DNA of 64,000 nucleotides, from contig JAUPTC010000056.1 in assembly GCA_030762895.1 (NCBI GenBank), positions 80,281-144,280 on the forward strand, in the 5' to 3' direction. The notes under the pieces are model-generated. The model was given only the letters and a program-made list of their open reading frames with translations. It did not search any database and was not told the DNA's origin. A program made the translations under genes and the position numbers. Source of the DNA: Sophora flavescens (Eukaryota; Streptophyta; Magnoliopsida; Fabales; Fabaceae). Below, piece after piece: positions 10,321 through 20,542 of this stretch (positions within the stretch are counted from its first letter, which is position 1; every line of letters begins with the position of its first letter).

Positions 10321-10990
10321 TGATGACAAACAAATGGATAGGTTGCCTTTTGATGATCTTAGGTTGAATTAATCCATGTATATTAACCAAGTCCGAATTG
10401 TGTTTTAATTTTTAGAAGAAGAAAACAACAAATGGAAGAAGAGAAGGAATGGAATGGCGCTACAAATCCAAGGGGATTTGAAAAGCCAAGTGAAGTTCGC
10501 CACAAGAATCTTGGATTCTTGATAAGAACAAGGATGGCTCAACCAAGAACCAAAGAGAACAAAATTCTCACAAAATGGATTTCAATCCAAATTCAACATC
10601 CAAGTTAATTTTTTATTCATGTTCTAGATGCATACATATAGGAAAATGGGGTGCATAGAATATGCTTACAAAATTGTCATCTTAATGTGACTAATTCCCC
10701 ATAAAACAATAATTAATCCACTAAGTGACTAATTAAAACAACTAATGAAGACTAAGTGGATAATAAAAGTGGTTCATGACTAAAAAGGAGTTTCCTAGGC
10801 ATGCAAGCCAAAGTTTGCCCTCCCAATTAACATGTGCACCATCCACACAAGCATAATTAACATGTGCACCGTCCAAAATTTATTACACTTTTATTGAATT
10901 AAAATAAACTTGAAAATACTACTTTAGAGAAGTAGGCTTCCAAGCCATCATGGGTCTTCAAGTTGGATGAGAAAAGTGACCAATTTGGGC
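10321..10990 (-). repeat. 3' LTR of the composite element, truncated
   Basis: Collinear with 45321-45990 to CCAATTTGGGC, then homology stops. The last ~157 bp of the LTR (the part encoding the Gag tail), the polypurine tract and the gag 3' end are missing on this side. The loss was probably linked to acquisition of the inner sequences. The CAAGAATC/GATTCTTG inverted repeat is at about 10506-10524. Confidence 0.88.
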
Positions 10991-11379
10991 AAAGTTGATA
11001 TCCTAGACAAATTGAACGAATGAGTGAAATATTAAATGCCCTTGTGAGGAAGGCAAATGTTTAAAATTGGTGATCTCCCTTTTGTGTGTAACTCGAACCC
11101 TTTGCTTAAATTAATAATTGCATGAATGATGGAATTCTCTTTGTTTGAAGTAAATGAATGTGGGGATTACTATAATGAAATAGGGGGAAACAATGATTGG
11201 AATTGTTTTGGTAAAATTGCGTAAAGATTATGTGAAGTTTAATTGAGTCCATTGAGCTTGCCAAGTTTTGAGTCTTTTTGAGTTTTAGTTTGCTTGAGGA
11301 CAAGCAAAGTTTAAGTTTGGGGTGTTTGATAATCCGCTGGCTTATCATGTTTTATATATTATTTTAGAGTGGATAAAGA
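10991..11379 (+). repeat. retroelement remnant with polypurine-like motif and LTR-like start
   Basis: Not homologous to the shell or the inner array. At 11291-11330 it reads TGCTTGAGGACAAGC, then AAGTTTGGGGTG, then TTTGATAATCC. This resembles the 3' internal end of plant Tat/Athila-type elements followed by an LTR beginning TGATAA at 11327. Only about 53 bp of that LTR remain before the array fragment begins at 11380. No credible ORF. Confidence 0.45.
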
Positions 11380-11473
11380 ATGGATTCAAAATGGTTGTGT
11401 TTGAACCCGGAGGATAAAGAAGACTCCTTAAGGCAATAAATTCGAGGTCGAATTCTTTTCAAGAGGGAGGGAA
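11380..11473 (+). repeat. partial internal region at the array's left edge
   Basis: 94 bp matching the end of the internal regions (from ATGGATTCAAAATGG to the polypurine tract). Everything upstream in that unit is missing, so the array's left edge is truncated and is not an insertion end. Confidence 0.9.
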
Positions 11474-13344
11474 TGATGCAAACCAAGGATGATGTCCAAT
11501 TTGAGGCCAAATTAATATTTTTGATGAAAATTTTATTTTCATTGTGGTGAACCCGTATGCTTGATTTGGTCAGATCTTGAGCTACGAATCTCTGATTGAT
11601 GCATTCTTTACTGCGTTGGAAAGCTTAGGGAATTATCTACAAATCATATCTCAGGCCTCTTGACCAAATTCGGCTTCTATGATGGTGAAAAAGGGCTGCA
11701 AGTTTAATACGAATTCTTGGACCTTAAATGAGTTATATGTTAATTGGGCTACACTAAGCTTGATGAATGAGCAAGGCCCATTATGAATGGTGGCTGGCAC
11801 TTTTTTGGAACTTACAAAGGAGATCAACCTTTGGCTTGCATGCCTAGGTAACTCCTTTAGAAGTTACGGAACCACTTTTATTATTTTCTTAAGTAGGATA
11901 GTTATGTTCTTTTAATAACCACTTAGTGGAGAGTTATGTCTAGTTATTAGGAGTTTATGTCATCTTATGATGACCTTTGGTTTTTATTTCCCTATGCTAT
12001 ATGTACACACCTATTACATGATGAATGATAACTTTGAGTTCATTTTGGATTGATTCCAATTGTGAGAGTGTTTTCTCTCTTGGGTTCTTCATTGAGCCAA
12101 CCCTTGTTCTTATCAAGAATCCAAGATTCTTGTGGCGAACCTCACATTGGCTTATCAAATCCCCTTGGATTTGTGGCGCCTACCTCCCATTTCTCATCTT
12201 ATCCAATTTTGTATTTCATCTTCTTCTATAATTTTGCTGGGTCACTCAAGGATAGATCCGAAAATATATTTGTACCTTGTTAGGATCATATCATTTGGTA
12301 TCAGAGCCATCCTTCCTAAAGTGACTTATGATTTTGTTTTTTCAACTTTTTTTCGGAAGTTTGAATTTTTCTTAGCGGGTTCTTCATGGAGTCACTAATG
12401 AAGAAAACTGATGCCAAGAAAATGGAGGATCTTTTCTATCCTAGATGCTATGTGAAGGACAAGATATGTAGCTTGGTCATTGATAGAAAGGGTTACATCA
12501 ACCTAGCTAGTACCACCATGGTGAAAAAGTTGGGACTTCCTCTTCTAGAGCATCCACAACCGTATGTCATTTGGGGCATCCCGGAGTTTAGTGATTTCGG
12601 TGACGTGATGGTGAACAAACAAGTACGAGTGCCATTCCGGATTGGGAGATATAAGGATGAGGTGTTATGTGATGCGGTGCCTATAGAAACAAGGCACTTG
12701 GTACTTGGGCGTCCTTGGAGAGCTGAACGAGAAGCGAAATATGATGTCTACAACAATAGGTACTCATTTGTATTTAATAATCGTAAAATTACTCTTGGAT
12801 CATTGTCACCAAAACAAGTGTATGAAGATCAAATGTACTTGAAAGGAGAGAGTGAGAAAAAAAGAATGATTGAGAAAACAATAAATGAAGAGTGTTCGGT
12901 GAATGAGGAAAGCAAAGAAGGAGAAGTAATAAAAAAAGAAAGCCATGAGAAAAAGGTAGAAGAAAAGGGAATGGAGGAAAACAAACAGAATGAAAAAGAT
13001 GTTGAGAAAAAGGTGGAGACTGCATTTTTTGAAGGGTAAAATAAAAAGAAAAAAATTGAGGCAAAGGTTGAAAGAAGAATTGAGAGTCTTCCTATAAAAG
13101 AAAATAAGGTGAAGGGAGCTGTTGGCAAGGCAGCCTGTATATATCTTTCTTTGTAAAGATGCTTGTTTGACTACTAATGCAAACTCTTTGCCTAGAGGTG
13201 ATGACTCTATTTTGAAGAAGTTGAAGAAACAATTCCAAGAGAGGTGCCCCATGGATTCAAAATGGTTGTGTTTGAACCCGGAGGATAAAGAAGACTCCTT
13301 AAGGCAATAAATTCGAGGTCGAATTCTTTTCAAGAGGGAGGGAA
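11474..13344 (+). mobile_element. array unit 1 (long form)
   Basis: LTR 11474-12293, TATA-like CTATATGTA 11997-12005, inverted repeat at about 12113-12131, PBS 12296-12308, polypurine tract 13331-13344. The second ORF starts differently here (13122-13310), because AA is lost before TGTTGGCAAGG. Confidence 0.92.
12386..13039 (+). CDS. protease-like protein of array unit 1, catalytic motif lost
   Basis: 217 residues from the first ATG after the PBS. Residues 20-111 align with the protease of the TR-GAG Gag-Pro: CYVKDKICSLVID (21-33), VNKQV (76-80), LVLGRPW (105-111), SLSPKQVYEDQ (139-149). Where the relatives have DGGSC this protein has D33-R-K-G-Y, so the aspartic protease active site is replaced and proteolysis is unlikely. 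Residues 150-217 are highly charged Lys/Glu. No Gag or zinc knuckle precedes it. The TAA stop replaces a GAA codon seen in unit 12, and the frame reopens behind it. It encodes K90 where most units have E. Near-identity among units reflects recent copying and is not evidence of selection. Confidence 0.65.
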   Translation: MESLMKKTDAKKMEDLFYPRCYVKDKICSLVIDRKGYINLASTTMVKKLGLPLLEHPQPYVIWGIPEFSDFGDVMVNKQVRVPFRIGRYKDEVLCDAVPIETRHLVLGRPWRAEREAKYDVYNNRYSFVFNNRKITLGSLSPKQVYEDQMYLKGESEKKRMIEKTINEECSVNEESKEGEVIKKESHEKKVEEKGMEENKQNEKDVEKKVETAFFEG

Positions 13345-15217
13345 TGATGCAAACCAAGGATGATGTCCAATTTGAGGCCAAAATAATATTTTTGATGAAA
13401 ATTTTATTTTCATTGTGGTGAACCCGTATGCTTGATTTGGTCAGATCTTGAGTTACGAATCTCTGATTGATGCATTCTTTAGTGCGTTGGAAAGCTTAGG
13501 GAATTATCTACAAATCATATCTCAGGCCTCTTGACCAAATTCGGCTTCTATGATGGTGAAAAAGGGCTGCAAGTTTAATACGAATTCTTGGACCTTAAAT
13601 GAGTTATATGTTAATTGGGCTACACTAAGCTTGATGAATGAGCAAGGCCCATTATGAATGGTGGCTGGCACGTTTTTGGAACTTACAAAGGAGATCAACC
13701 TTTGGCTTGCATGCCTAGGTAACTCCTTTAGAAGTTACGGAACCACTTTTATTATTTTCTTAAGTAGGATAGTTATGTTCTTTTAATAACCACTTAGTGG
13801 AGAGTTATGTCTAGTTATTAGGAGTTTATGTCATCTTATGATGACCTTTGGTTTTTATTTCCCTATGCTATATGTACACACCTATTACATGATGAATGAT
13901 AACTTTGAGTTCATTTTGGATTGATTCCAATTGTGAGAGTGTTTTCTCTCTTGGGTTCTTCATTGAGCCAACCCTTGTTCTTATCAAGAATCCAAGATTC
14001 CTGTGGTGAACCTCACATTGGCTTATCAAATCCCCTTGGATTTGTGGCGCCTACCTCCCATTTCTCATCTTATCCAATTTTGTATTTCATCTTCTTCTAT
14101 AATTTTGCTGGGTCACTCAAGGATAGATCCGAAAATATATTTGTACCTTGTTAGGATCATATCATTTGGTATCAGAGCCATCCTTCCTAGAGTGACTTAT
14201 GATTTTGTTTTTTCAACTTTTTTTCGGAAGTTTGAATTTTTCTTAGCGGGTTCTTCATGGAGTCACTAATGAAGAAAACTGATCCCAAGAAAATGGAGGA
14301 TCTTTTCTATCCTAGATGCTATGTGAAGGACAAGATATGTAGCTTGGTCATTGACAGAAAGGGTTACATCAACCCAGCTAGTACCACCATGGTGAAAAAG
14401 TTGGGACTTCCTCTTCTAGAGCATCCACAACCGTATGTCATTTGGGGCATCCCGGAGTTTAGTGATTTCGGTGACGTGATGGTGAACAAACAAGTACGAG
14501 TGCCATTCCGGATTTGGAGATATGAGGATGAGGTGTTATGTGATGCGGTGCCTATAGAAACAAGGCACTTGGTACTTGGGCGTCCTTGGAGAGCTGAACG
14601 AGAAGCGAAATATGATGTCTACAACAATAGGTACTCATTTGTATTTAATAATCGTAAAATTACTCTTGGATCATTGTCACCAAAACAAGTGTATGAAGAT
14701 CAAATGTACTTGAAAGGAGAGAGTGAGAAAAAAAGAATGATTGAGAAAACAATAAATGAAGAGTGTTCGGTGAATGAGGAAAGCAAAGAAGGAGAAGTAA
14801 TAAAAAAAGAAAGCCATGAGAAAAAGGTAGAAGAAAAGGGAATGGAGGAAAACAAACAGAATGAAAAAGATGTTGAGAAAAAGGTGGAGACTGCATTTTT
14901 TGAAGGGTAAAATAAAAAGAAAAAAATTGAGGCAAAGGTTGAAAGAAGAATTTAGAGTCTTCCTATAAAAGAAAATAAGGTGAAGGGAGCAATGTTGGCA
15001 AGGCAGCCTGTACATATCTTTCTATGTAAAGATGCTTGTTTGACTACTAATGCAAACTCTTTGCCTAGAGGTGATGACTCTATTTTGAAGAAGTTGAAGA
15101 AACAATTCCAAGAGAGGTGCCCCATGGATTCAAAATGGTTGTGTTTGAACCCGGAGGATAAAGAAGACTCCTTAAGGCAATAAATTCGAGGTCGAATTCT
15201 TTTCAAGAGGGAGGGAA
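13345..15217 (+). mobile_element. array unit 2 (long form)
   Basis: LTR 13345-14164, PBS from 14167 intact. Second ORF 14980-15183, with an extra upstream stop (TTTAG near 14951). It reads TGTGGTGAACC in the LTR (about 14004) where the others have TGTGGCGAACC, a change at a CG site. Confidence 0.92.
14257..14910 (+). CDS. protease-like protein, array unit 2
   Basis: Full-length 217-residue form. Unit-specific changes: A10 to P, L40 to P, G88 to W. The same DRKG replacement of the active site is present. Confidence 0.6.
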   Translation: MESLMKKTDPKKMEDLFYPRCYVKDKICSLVIDRKGYINPASTTMVKKLGLPLLEHPQPYVIWGIPEFSDFGDVMVNKQVRVPFRIWRYEDEVLCDAVPIETRHLVLGRPWRAEREAKYDVYNNRYSFVFNNRKITLGSLSPKQVYEDQMYLKGESEKKRMIEKTINEECSVNEESKEGEVIKKESHEKKVEEKGMEENKQNEKDVEKKVETAFFEG

Positions 15218-17091
15218 TGATGCAAACCAAGGAGGATGTCCAATTTGAGGCCAAATTAATATTTTTGATGAAAATTTTATTTTCATTGTGGTGAACCCGT
15301 ATGCTTGATTTGGTCAGATCTTGAGCTACGAATCTCTGATTGATGCATTCTTTAGTGCGTTGGAAAGCTTAGGGAATTATCTACAAATCATATCTCAGGC
15401 CTCTTGACCAAATTCGGCTTCTATCATGGTGAAAAAGGGCTGCAAGTTTAATACGAATTCTTGGACCTTAAATGAGTTATATGTTAATTGGGCTACACTA
15501 AGCTTGATGAATGAGCAAGGCCCATTATGAATGGTGGCTGGCACGTTTTTGGAACTTACAAAGGAGATCAACCTTTGGCTTGCATGCCTAGGTAACTCCT
15601 TTAGAAGTTACGGAACCACTTTTATTATTTTCTTAAGTAGGATAGTTATGTTCTTTTAATAACCACTTAGTGGAGAGTTATGTCTAGTTATTAGGAGTTT
15701 ATGTCATCTTATGATGACCTTTGGTTTTTATTTCCCTATGCTATATGTACACACCTATTACATGATGAATGATAACTTTGAGTTCATTTTGGATTGATTC
15801 CAATTGTGAGAGTGTTTTCTCTCTTGGGTTCTTCATTGAGCCAACCCTTGTTCTCATCAAGAATCCAAGATTCTTGTGGCGAACCTCACATTGGCTTATC
15901 AAATCCCCTTGGATTTGTGGCGCCTACCTCCCATTTCTCATCTTATCCAATTTTGTATTTCATCTTCTTCTATAATTTTCTTTGGGTCACTCAAGGATAG
16001 ATCCGAAAATATATTTGTACCTTGTTAGGATCATATCATTTGGTATCAGAGCCATCCTTCCTAGAGTGACTTATGATTTTGTTTTTTCAACTTTTTTTCG
16101 GAAGTTTGAATTTTTCTTAGCGGGTTCTTCATGGAGTCACTAATGAAGAAAACTGATGCCAAGAAAATGGAGGATCTTTTCTATCCTAGATGCTATGTGA
16201 AGGACAAGATATGTAGCTTGGTCATTGATAGAAAGGGTTACATCAACCTAGCTAGTACCACCATGGTGAAAAAGTTGGGACTTCCTCTTCTAGAGCATCC
16301 ACAACCGTATGTCATTTGGGGCATCCCGGAGTTTAGTGATTTCGGTGACGTGATGGTGAACAAACAAGTACGAGTGCCATTCCGGATTGGGAGATATGAG
16401 GATGAGGTGTTATGTGATGCGGTGCCTATAGAAACAAGGCACTTGGTACTTGGGCGTCCTTGGAGAGCTGAACGAGAAGCGAAATATGATGTCTACAACA
16501 ATAGGTACTCATTTGTATTTAATAATCGTAAAATTACTCTTGGATCATTGTCACCAAAACAAGTGTATGAAGATCAAATGTACTTGAAAGGAGAGAGTGA
16601 GAAAAAAAGAATGATTGAGAAAACAATAAATGAAGAGTGTTCGGTGAATGAGGAAAGCAAAGAAGGAGAAGTAATAAAAAAAGAAAGCCATGAGAAAAAG
16701 GTAGAAGAAAAGGGAATGGAGGAAAACAAACAGAATGAAAAAGATGTTGAGAAAAAGGTGGAGACTGCATTCTTTGATGGGTAAAATAAAAAGAAAAAAA
16801 TTGAGGCAAAGGTTGAAAGAAGAATTGAGAGTCTTCCTATAAAAGAAAATAAGGTGAAGGGAGCAATGTTGGCAAGGCAGCCTGTATATATCTTTCTATG
16901 TAAAGATGCTTGTTTGACTACTAATGCAAACTCTTTGCCTAGAGGTGATGACTCTATTTTGAAGAAGTTGAAGAAACAATTCCAAGAGAGGTGCCCCATG
17001 GATTCAAAATGGTTGTGTTTGAACCCGGAGGATAAAGAAGACTCCTTAAGGCAATAAATTCGAGGTCGAATTCTTTTCAAGAGGGAGGGAA
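15218..17091 (+). mobile_element. array unit 3 (long form)
   Basis: LTR 15218-16038, PBS intact from about 16041, second ORF 16854-17057. The LTR carries TTTTCTTTGGGTC (about 15977) where unit 1 has TTTTGCTGGGTC. Units 7, 8 and 12 share this marker. Confidence 0.92.
16131..16784 (+). CDS. protease-like protein, array unit 3
   Basis: 217 residues. It ends FFDG instead of FFEG; otherwise it matches the majority form. Confidence 0.6.
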   Translation: MESLMKKTDAKKMEDLFYPRCYVKDKICSLVIDRKGYINLASTTMVKKLGLPLLEHPQPYVIWGIPEFSDFGDVMVNKQVRVPFRIGRYEDEVLCDAVPIETRHLVLGRPWRAEREAKYDVYNNRYSFVFNNRKITLGSLSPKQVYEDQMYLKGESEKKRMIEKTINEECSVNEESKEGEVIKKESHEKKVEEKGMEENKQNEKDVEKKVETAFFDG

Positions 17092-18816
17092 TGATGCAAA
17101 CCAAGGATGATGTCCAATTTGAGGCCAAATTAATATTTTTGATGAAAATTTTATTTTCATTGTGGTGAACCCGTATGCTTGATTTGGTCAGATCTTGAGC
17201 TACGAATCTCTGATTGATGCATTCTTTAGTACGTTGGAAAGCTTAGGGAATTATCTACAAATCATATCTCAGGCCTCTTGACCAAATTCGGCTTCTATCA
17301 TGGTGAAAAAGGGCTGCAAGTTTAATACGAATTCTTGGACCTTAAATGAGTTATATGTTAATTGGGCTACACTAAGCTTGATGAATGAGCAAGGCCCATT
17401 ATGAATGGTGGCTGGCACGTTTTTGGAACTTACAAAGGAGATCAACCTTTGGCTTGCATGCCTAGGTAACTCCTTTAGAAGTTATGGAACCACTTTTATT
17501 ATTTTCTTAAGTAGGATAGTTATGTTCTTTTAATAACCACTTAGTGGAGAGTTATGTCTAGTTAGTAGGAGTTTATGTCATCTTATGATGACCTTTTGTT
17601 TTTATTTCCCTATGCTATATGTACACACCTATTACATGATGAATGATAACTTTGAGTTCATTTTGGATTGATTCCAATTGTGAGAGTGTTTTCTCTCTTG
17701 GGTTCTTCATTGAGCCAACCCTTGTTCTTATCAAGAATCCAAGATTCTTGTGGCGAACCTCACATTGGCTTATCAAATCCCCTTGGATTTGTGGCGCCTA
17801 CCTCCCATTTCTCATCTTATCCAATTTTGTATTTCATCTTCTTCTATAATTTTTCTGGGTCACTCAAGGATAGATCCGAAAATATATTTGTACCTTGTTA
17901 GGATCATATCATTTGGTATCGAGCCATCCTTCCTAGAGTGACTTATGATTTTGTTTTTTCAACTTTTTTTCGGAAGTTTGAATTTTTCTTAGCGGGTTCT
18001 TCATGGAGTCACTAATGAAGAAAAATGATGCCAAGAAAATGGAGGATCTTTTCTATCCTAGTGATTTCGGTGACGTGATGGTGAACAAACAAGTACGAGT
18101 GCCATTCCGGATTGGGAGATATGAGGATGAGGTGTTATGTGATGCGGTGCCTATAGAAACAAGGCACTTGGTACTTGGGCGTCCTTGGAGAGCTGAACGA
18201 GAAGCGAAATATGATGTCTACAACAATAGGTACTCATTTGTATTTAATAATCGTAAAATTACTCTTGGATCATTGTCACCAAAACAAGTGTATGAAGATC
18301 AAATGTACTTGAAAGGAGAGAGTGAGAAAAAAAGAATGATTGAGAAAACAATAAATGAAGAGTGTTCGGTGAATGAGGAAAGCAAAGAAGGAGAAGTAAT
18401 AAAAAAAGAAAGCCATGAGAAAAAGGTAGAAGAAAAGGGAATGGAGGAAAACAAACAGAATGAAAAAGATGTTGAGAAAAAGGTGGAGACTGCATTTTTT
18501 GAAGGGTAAAATAAAAAGAAAAAAATTGAGGCAAAGGTTGAAAGAAGAATTGAGAGTCTTCCTATAAAAGAAAATAAGGTGAAGGGAGCAATGTTGGCAA
18601 GGCAGCCTATATATACCTTTCTATGTAAAGATGCTTGTTTGACTACTAATGCAAACTCTTTGCCTAGAGGTGATGACTCTATTTTGAAGAAGTTGAAGAA
18701 ACAATTCAAAGAGAGGTGCCCCATGGATTCAAAATGGTTGTGTTTGAACCCGGAGGATAAAGAAGACTCCTTAAGGCAATAAATTCGAGGTCGAATTCTT
18801 TTCAAGAGGGAGGGAA
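17092..18816 (+). mobile_element. array unit 4 (short form)
   Basis: LTR 17092-17911. The PBS reads TGGTATCGAGCC (from 17914), one A short of the tRNA-iMet match. The 147-bp deletion is present. Second ORF 18579-18782 shares CCTATATATACC and CAATTCAAAGAG with unit 14, linking the two by block duplication. Confidence 0.92.
18003..18509 (+). CDS. protease-like protein, short form, array unit 4
   Basis: 168 residues. Residues 20-68 of the long form are deleted in frame, removing the whole D-R-K-G segment. A three-base TAG is shared at the deletion joint. Carries N8 in place of T8. Confidence 0.55.
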   Translation: MESLMKKNDAKKMEDLFYPSDFGDVMVNKQVRVPFRIGRYEDEVLCDAVPIETRHLVLGRPWRAEREAKYDVYNNRYSFVFNNRKITLGSLSPKQVYEDQMYLKGESEKKRMIEKTINEECSVNEESKEGEVIKKESHEKKVEEKGMEENKQNEKDVEKKVETAFFEG

Positions 18817-20542
18817 TGATGCAAACCAAGGATGATGTCCAATTTGAGGCCAAATTAATATTTTTGATGAAAATTTTATTTTCATTGTGGTGAACCCGTA
18901 TGCTTGATTTGGTCAGATCTTGAGTTACGAATCTCTGATTGATGCATTCTTTAGTGCGTTGGAAAGCTTAGGGAATTATCTACAAATCATATCTCAGGCC
19001 TCTTGACCAAATTCGGCTTCTATCATGGCGAAAAAGGGCTGCAAGTTTAATACGAATTCTTGGACCTTAAATGAGTTATATGTTAATTGGGCTACACTAA
19101 GCTTGATGAATGAGCAAGGCCCATTATGAATGGTGGCTGGCACGTTTTTGGAACTTACAAAGGAGATCAACCTTTGGCTTGCATGCCTAGGTAACTCCTT
19201 TAGAAGTTATGGAACCACTTTTATTATTTTCTTAAGTAGGATAGTTATGTTCTTTTAATAACCACTTAGTGGAGAGTTATGTCTAGTTAGTAGGAGTTTA
19301 TGTCATCTTATGATGACCTTTTGTTTTTATTTCCCTATGCTATATGTACACACCTATTGCATGATGAATGATAACTTTGAGTTCATTTTGGATTGATTCC
19401 AATTGTGAGAGTGTTTTCTCTCTTGGGTTCTTCATTGAGCCAACCCTTGTTCTTATCAAGAATCCAAGATTCTTGTGGCGAACCTCACATTGGCTTATCA
19501 AATCCCCTTGGATTTGTGGCGCCTACCTCCCATTTCTCATCTTATCCAATTTTGTATTTCATCTTCTTCTATAATTTTGCTGGGTCACTCAAGGATAGAT
19601 CCGAAAATATATTTGTACCTTGTTAGGATCATATCATTTGGTATCAGAGCCATCCTTCCTAGAGTGACTTATGATTTTGTTTTTTCAACTTTTTTTCGGA
19701 AGTTTGAATTTTTCTTAGCGGGTTCTTCATGGAGTCACTAATGAAGAAAAATGATGCCAAAAAAATGGAGGATCTTTTCTATCTTAGTGATTTCGGTGAC
19801 GTGATGGTGAACAAACAAGTACGAGTGCCATTCCGGATTGGGAGATATGAGGATGAGGTGTTATGTGATGTGGTGCCTATAGAAACAAGGCACTTGGTAC
19901 TTGGGCGTCCTTGGAGAGCTGAACGAGAAGCGAAATATGATGTCTACAACAATAGGTACTCATTTGTATTTAATAATCGTAAAATTACTCTTGGATCATT
20001 GTCACCAAAACAAGTGTATGAAGATCAAATGTACTTGAAAGGAGAGAGTGAGAAAAAAAGAATGATTGAGAAAACAATAAATGAAGAGTGTTCGGTGAAT
20101 GAGGAAAGCAAAGAAGGAGAAGTAATAAAAAAAGAAAGCCATGAGAAAAAGGTAGAAGAAAAGGGAATGGAGGAAAACAAACAGAATGAAAAAGATGTTG
20201 AGAAAAAGGTGGAGACTGCATTTTTTGAAGGGTAAAATAAAAAGAAAAAAATTGAGGCAAAGGTTGAAAGAAGAATTGAGAGTCTTCCTATAAAAGAAAA
20301 TAAGGTGATGGGAGCAATGTTGGCAAGGCAGCCTGTATATATCTTTCTATGTAAAGATGCTTGTTTGACTACTAATGCAAACTCTTTGCCTAGAGGTGAT
20401 GACTCTATTTTGAAGAAGTTGAAGAAACAATTCCAAGAGAGGTGCCCCATGGATTCAAAATGGTTGTGTTTGAACCCGGAGGATAAAGAAGACTCCTTAA
20501 GGCAATAAATTCGAGGTCGAATTCTTTTCAAGAGGGAGGGAA
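18817..20542 (+). mobile_element. array unit 5 (short form)
   Basis: LTR 18817-19636 with variants GAGTTACG (18919-18926) and CATGGCGAAAAAG (19023-19035), shared with the LTR of unit 15. PBS intact. Second ORF 20305-20508 begins MMGAM. Confidence 0.92.
19729..20235 (+). CDS. protease-like protein, short form, array unit 5
   Basis: 168 residues. The deletion joint reads YLS instead of YPS, and there is a CDVVP variant that recurs in units 13, 15, 16 and 17. Confidence 0.55.
   Translation: MESLMKKNDAKKMEDLFYLSDFGDVMVNKQVRVPFRIGRYEDEVLCDVVPIETRHLVLGRPWRAEREAKYDVYNNRYSFVFNNRKITLGSLSPKQVYEDQMYLKGESEKKRMIEKTINEECSVNEESKEGEVIKKESHEKKVEEKGMEENKQNEKDVEKKVETAFFEG

Noticed and set aside
12113..12131. 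The LTR inverted repeat as a heat-shock element
   Set aside because: A heat-shock element needs alternating GAA and TTC blocks with 2-nt gaps. CAAGAATC-NNN-GATTCTTG does not have that spacing, and it lies downstream of the TATA-like box.
16574..17128. Minus-strand ORFs of 184-197 codons, rich in Phe, Leu and Ser, repeated in every array unit and looking like membrane proteins
   Set aside because: They are the antisense of the Lys/Glu-rich end of the protease-like ORF. A/G-rich coding strands read as F/L/S on the other strand. They cross the polypurine tract and LTR edge and have no family resemblance.
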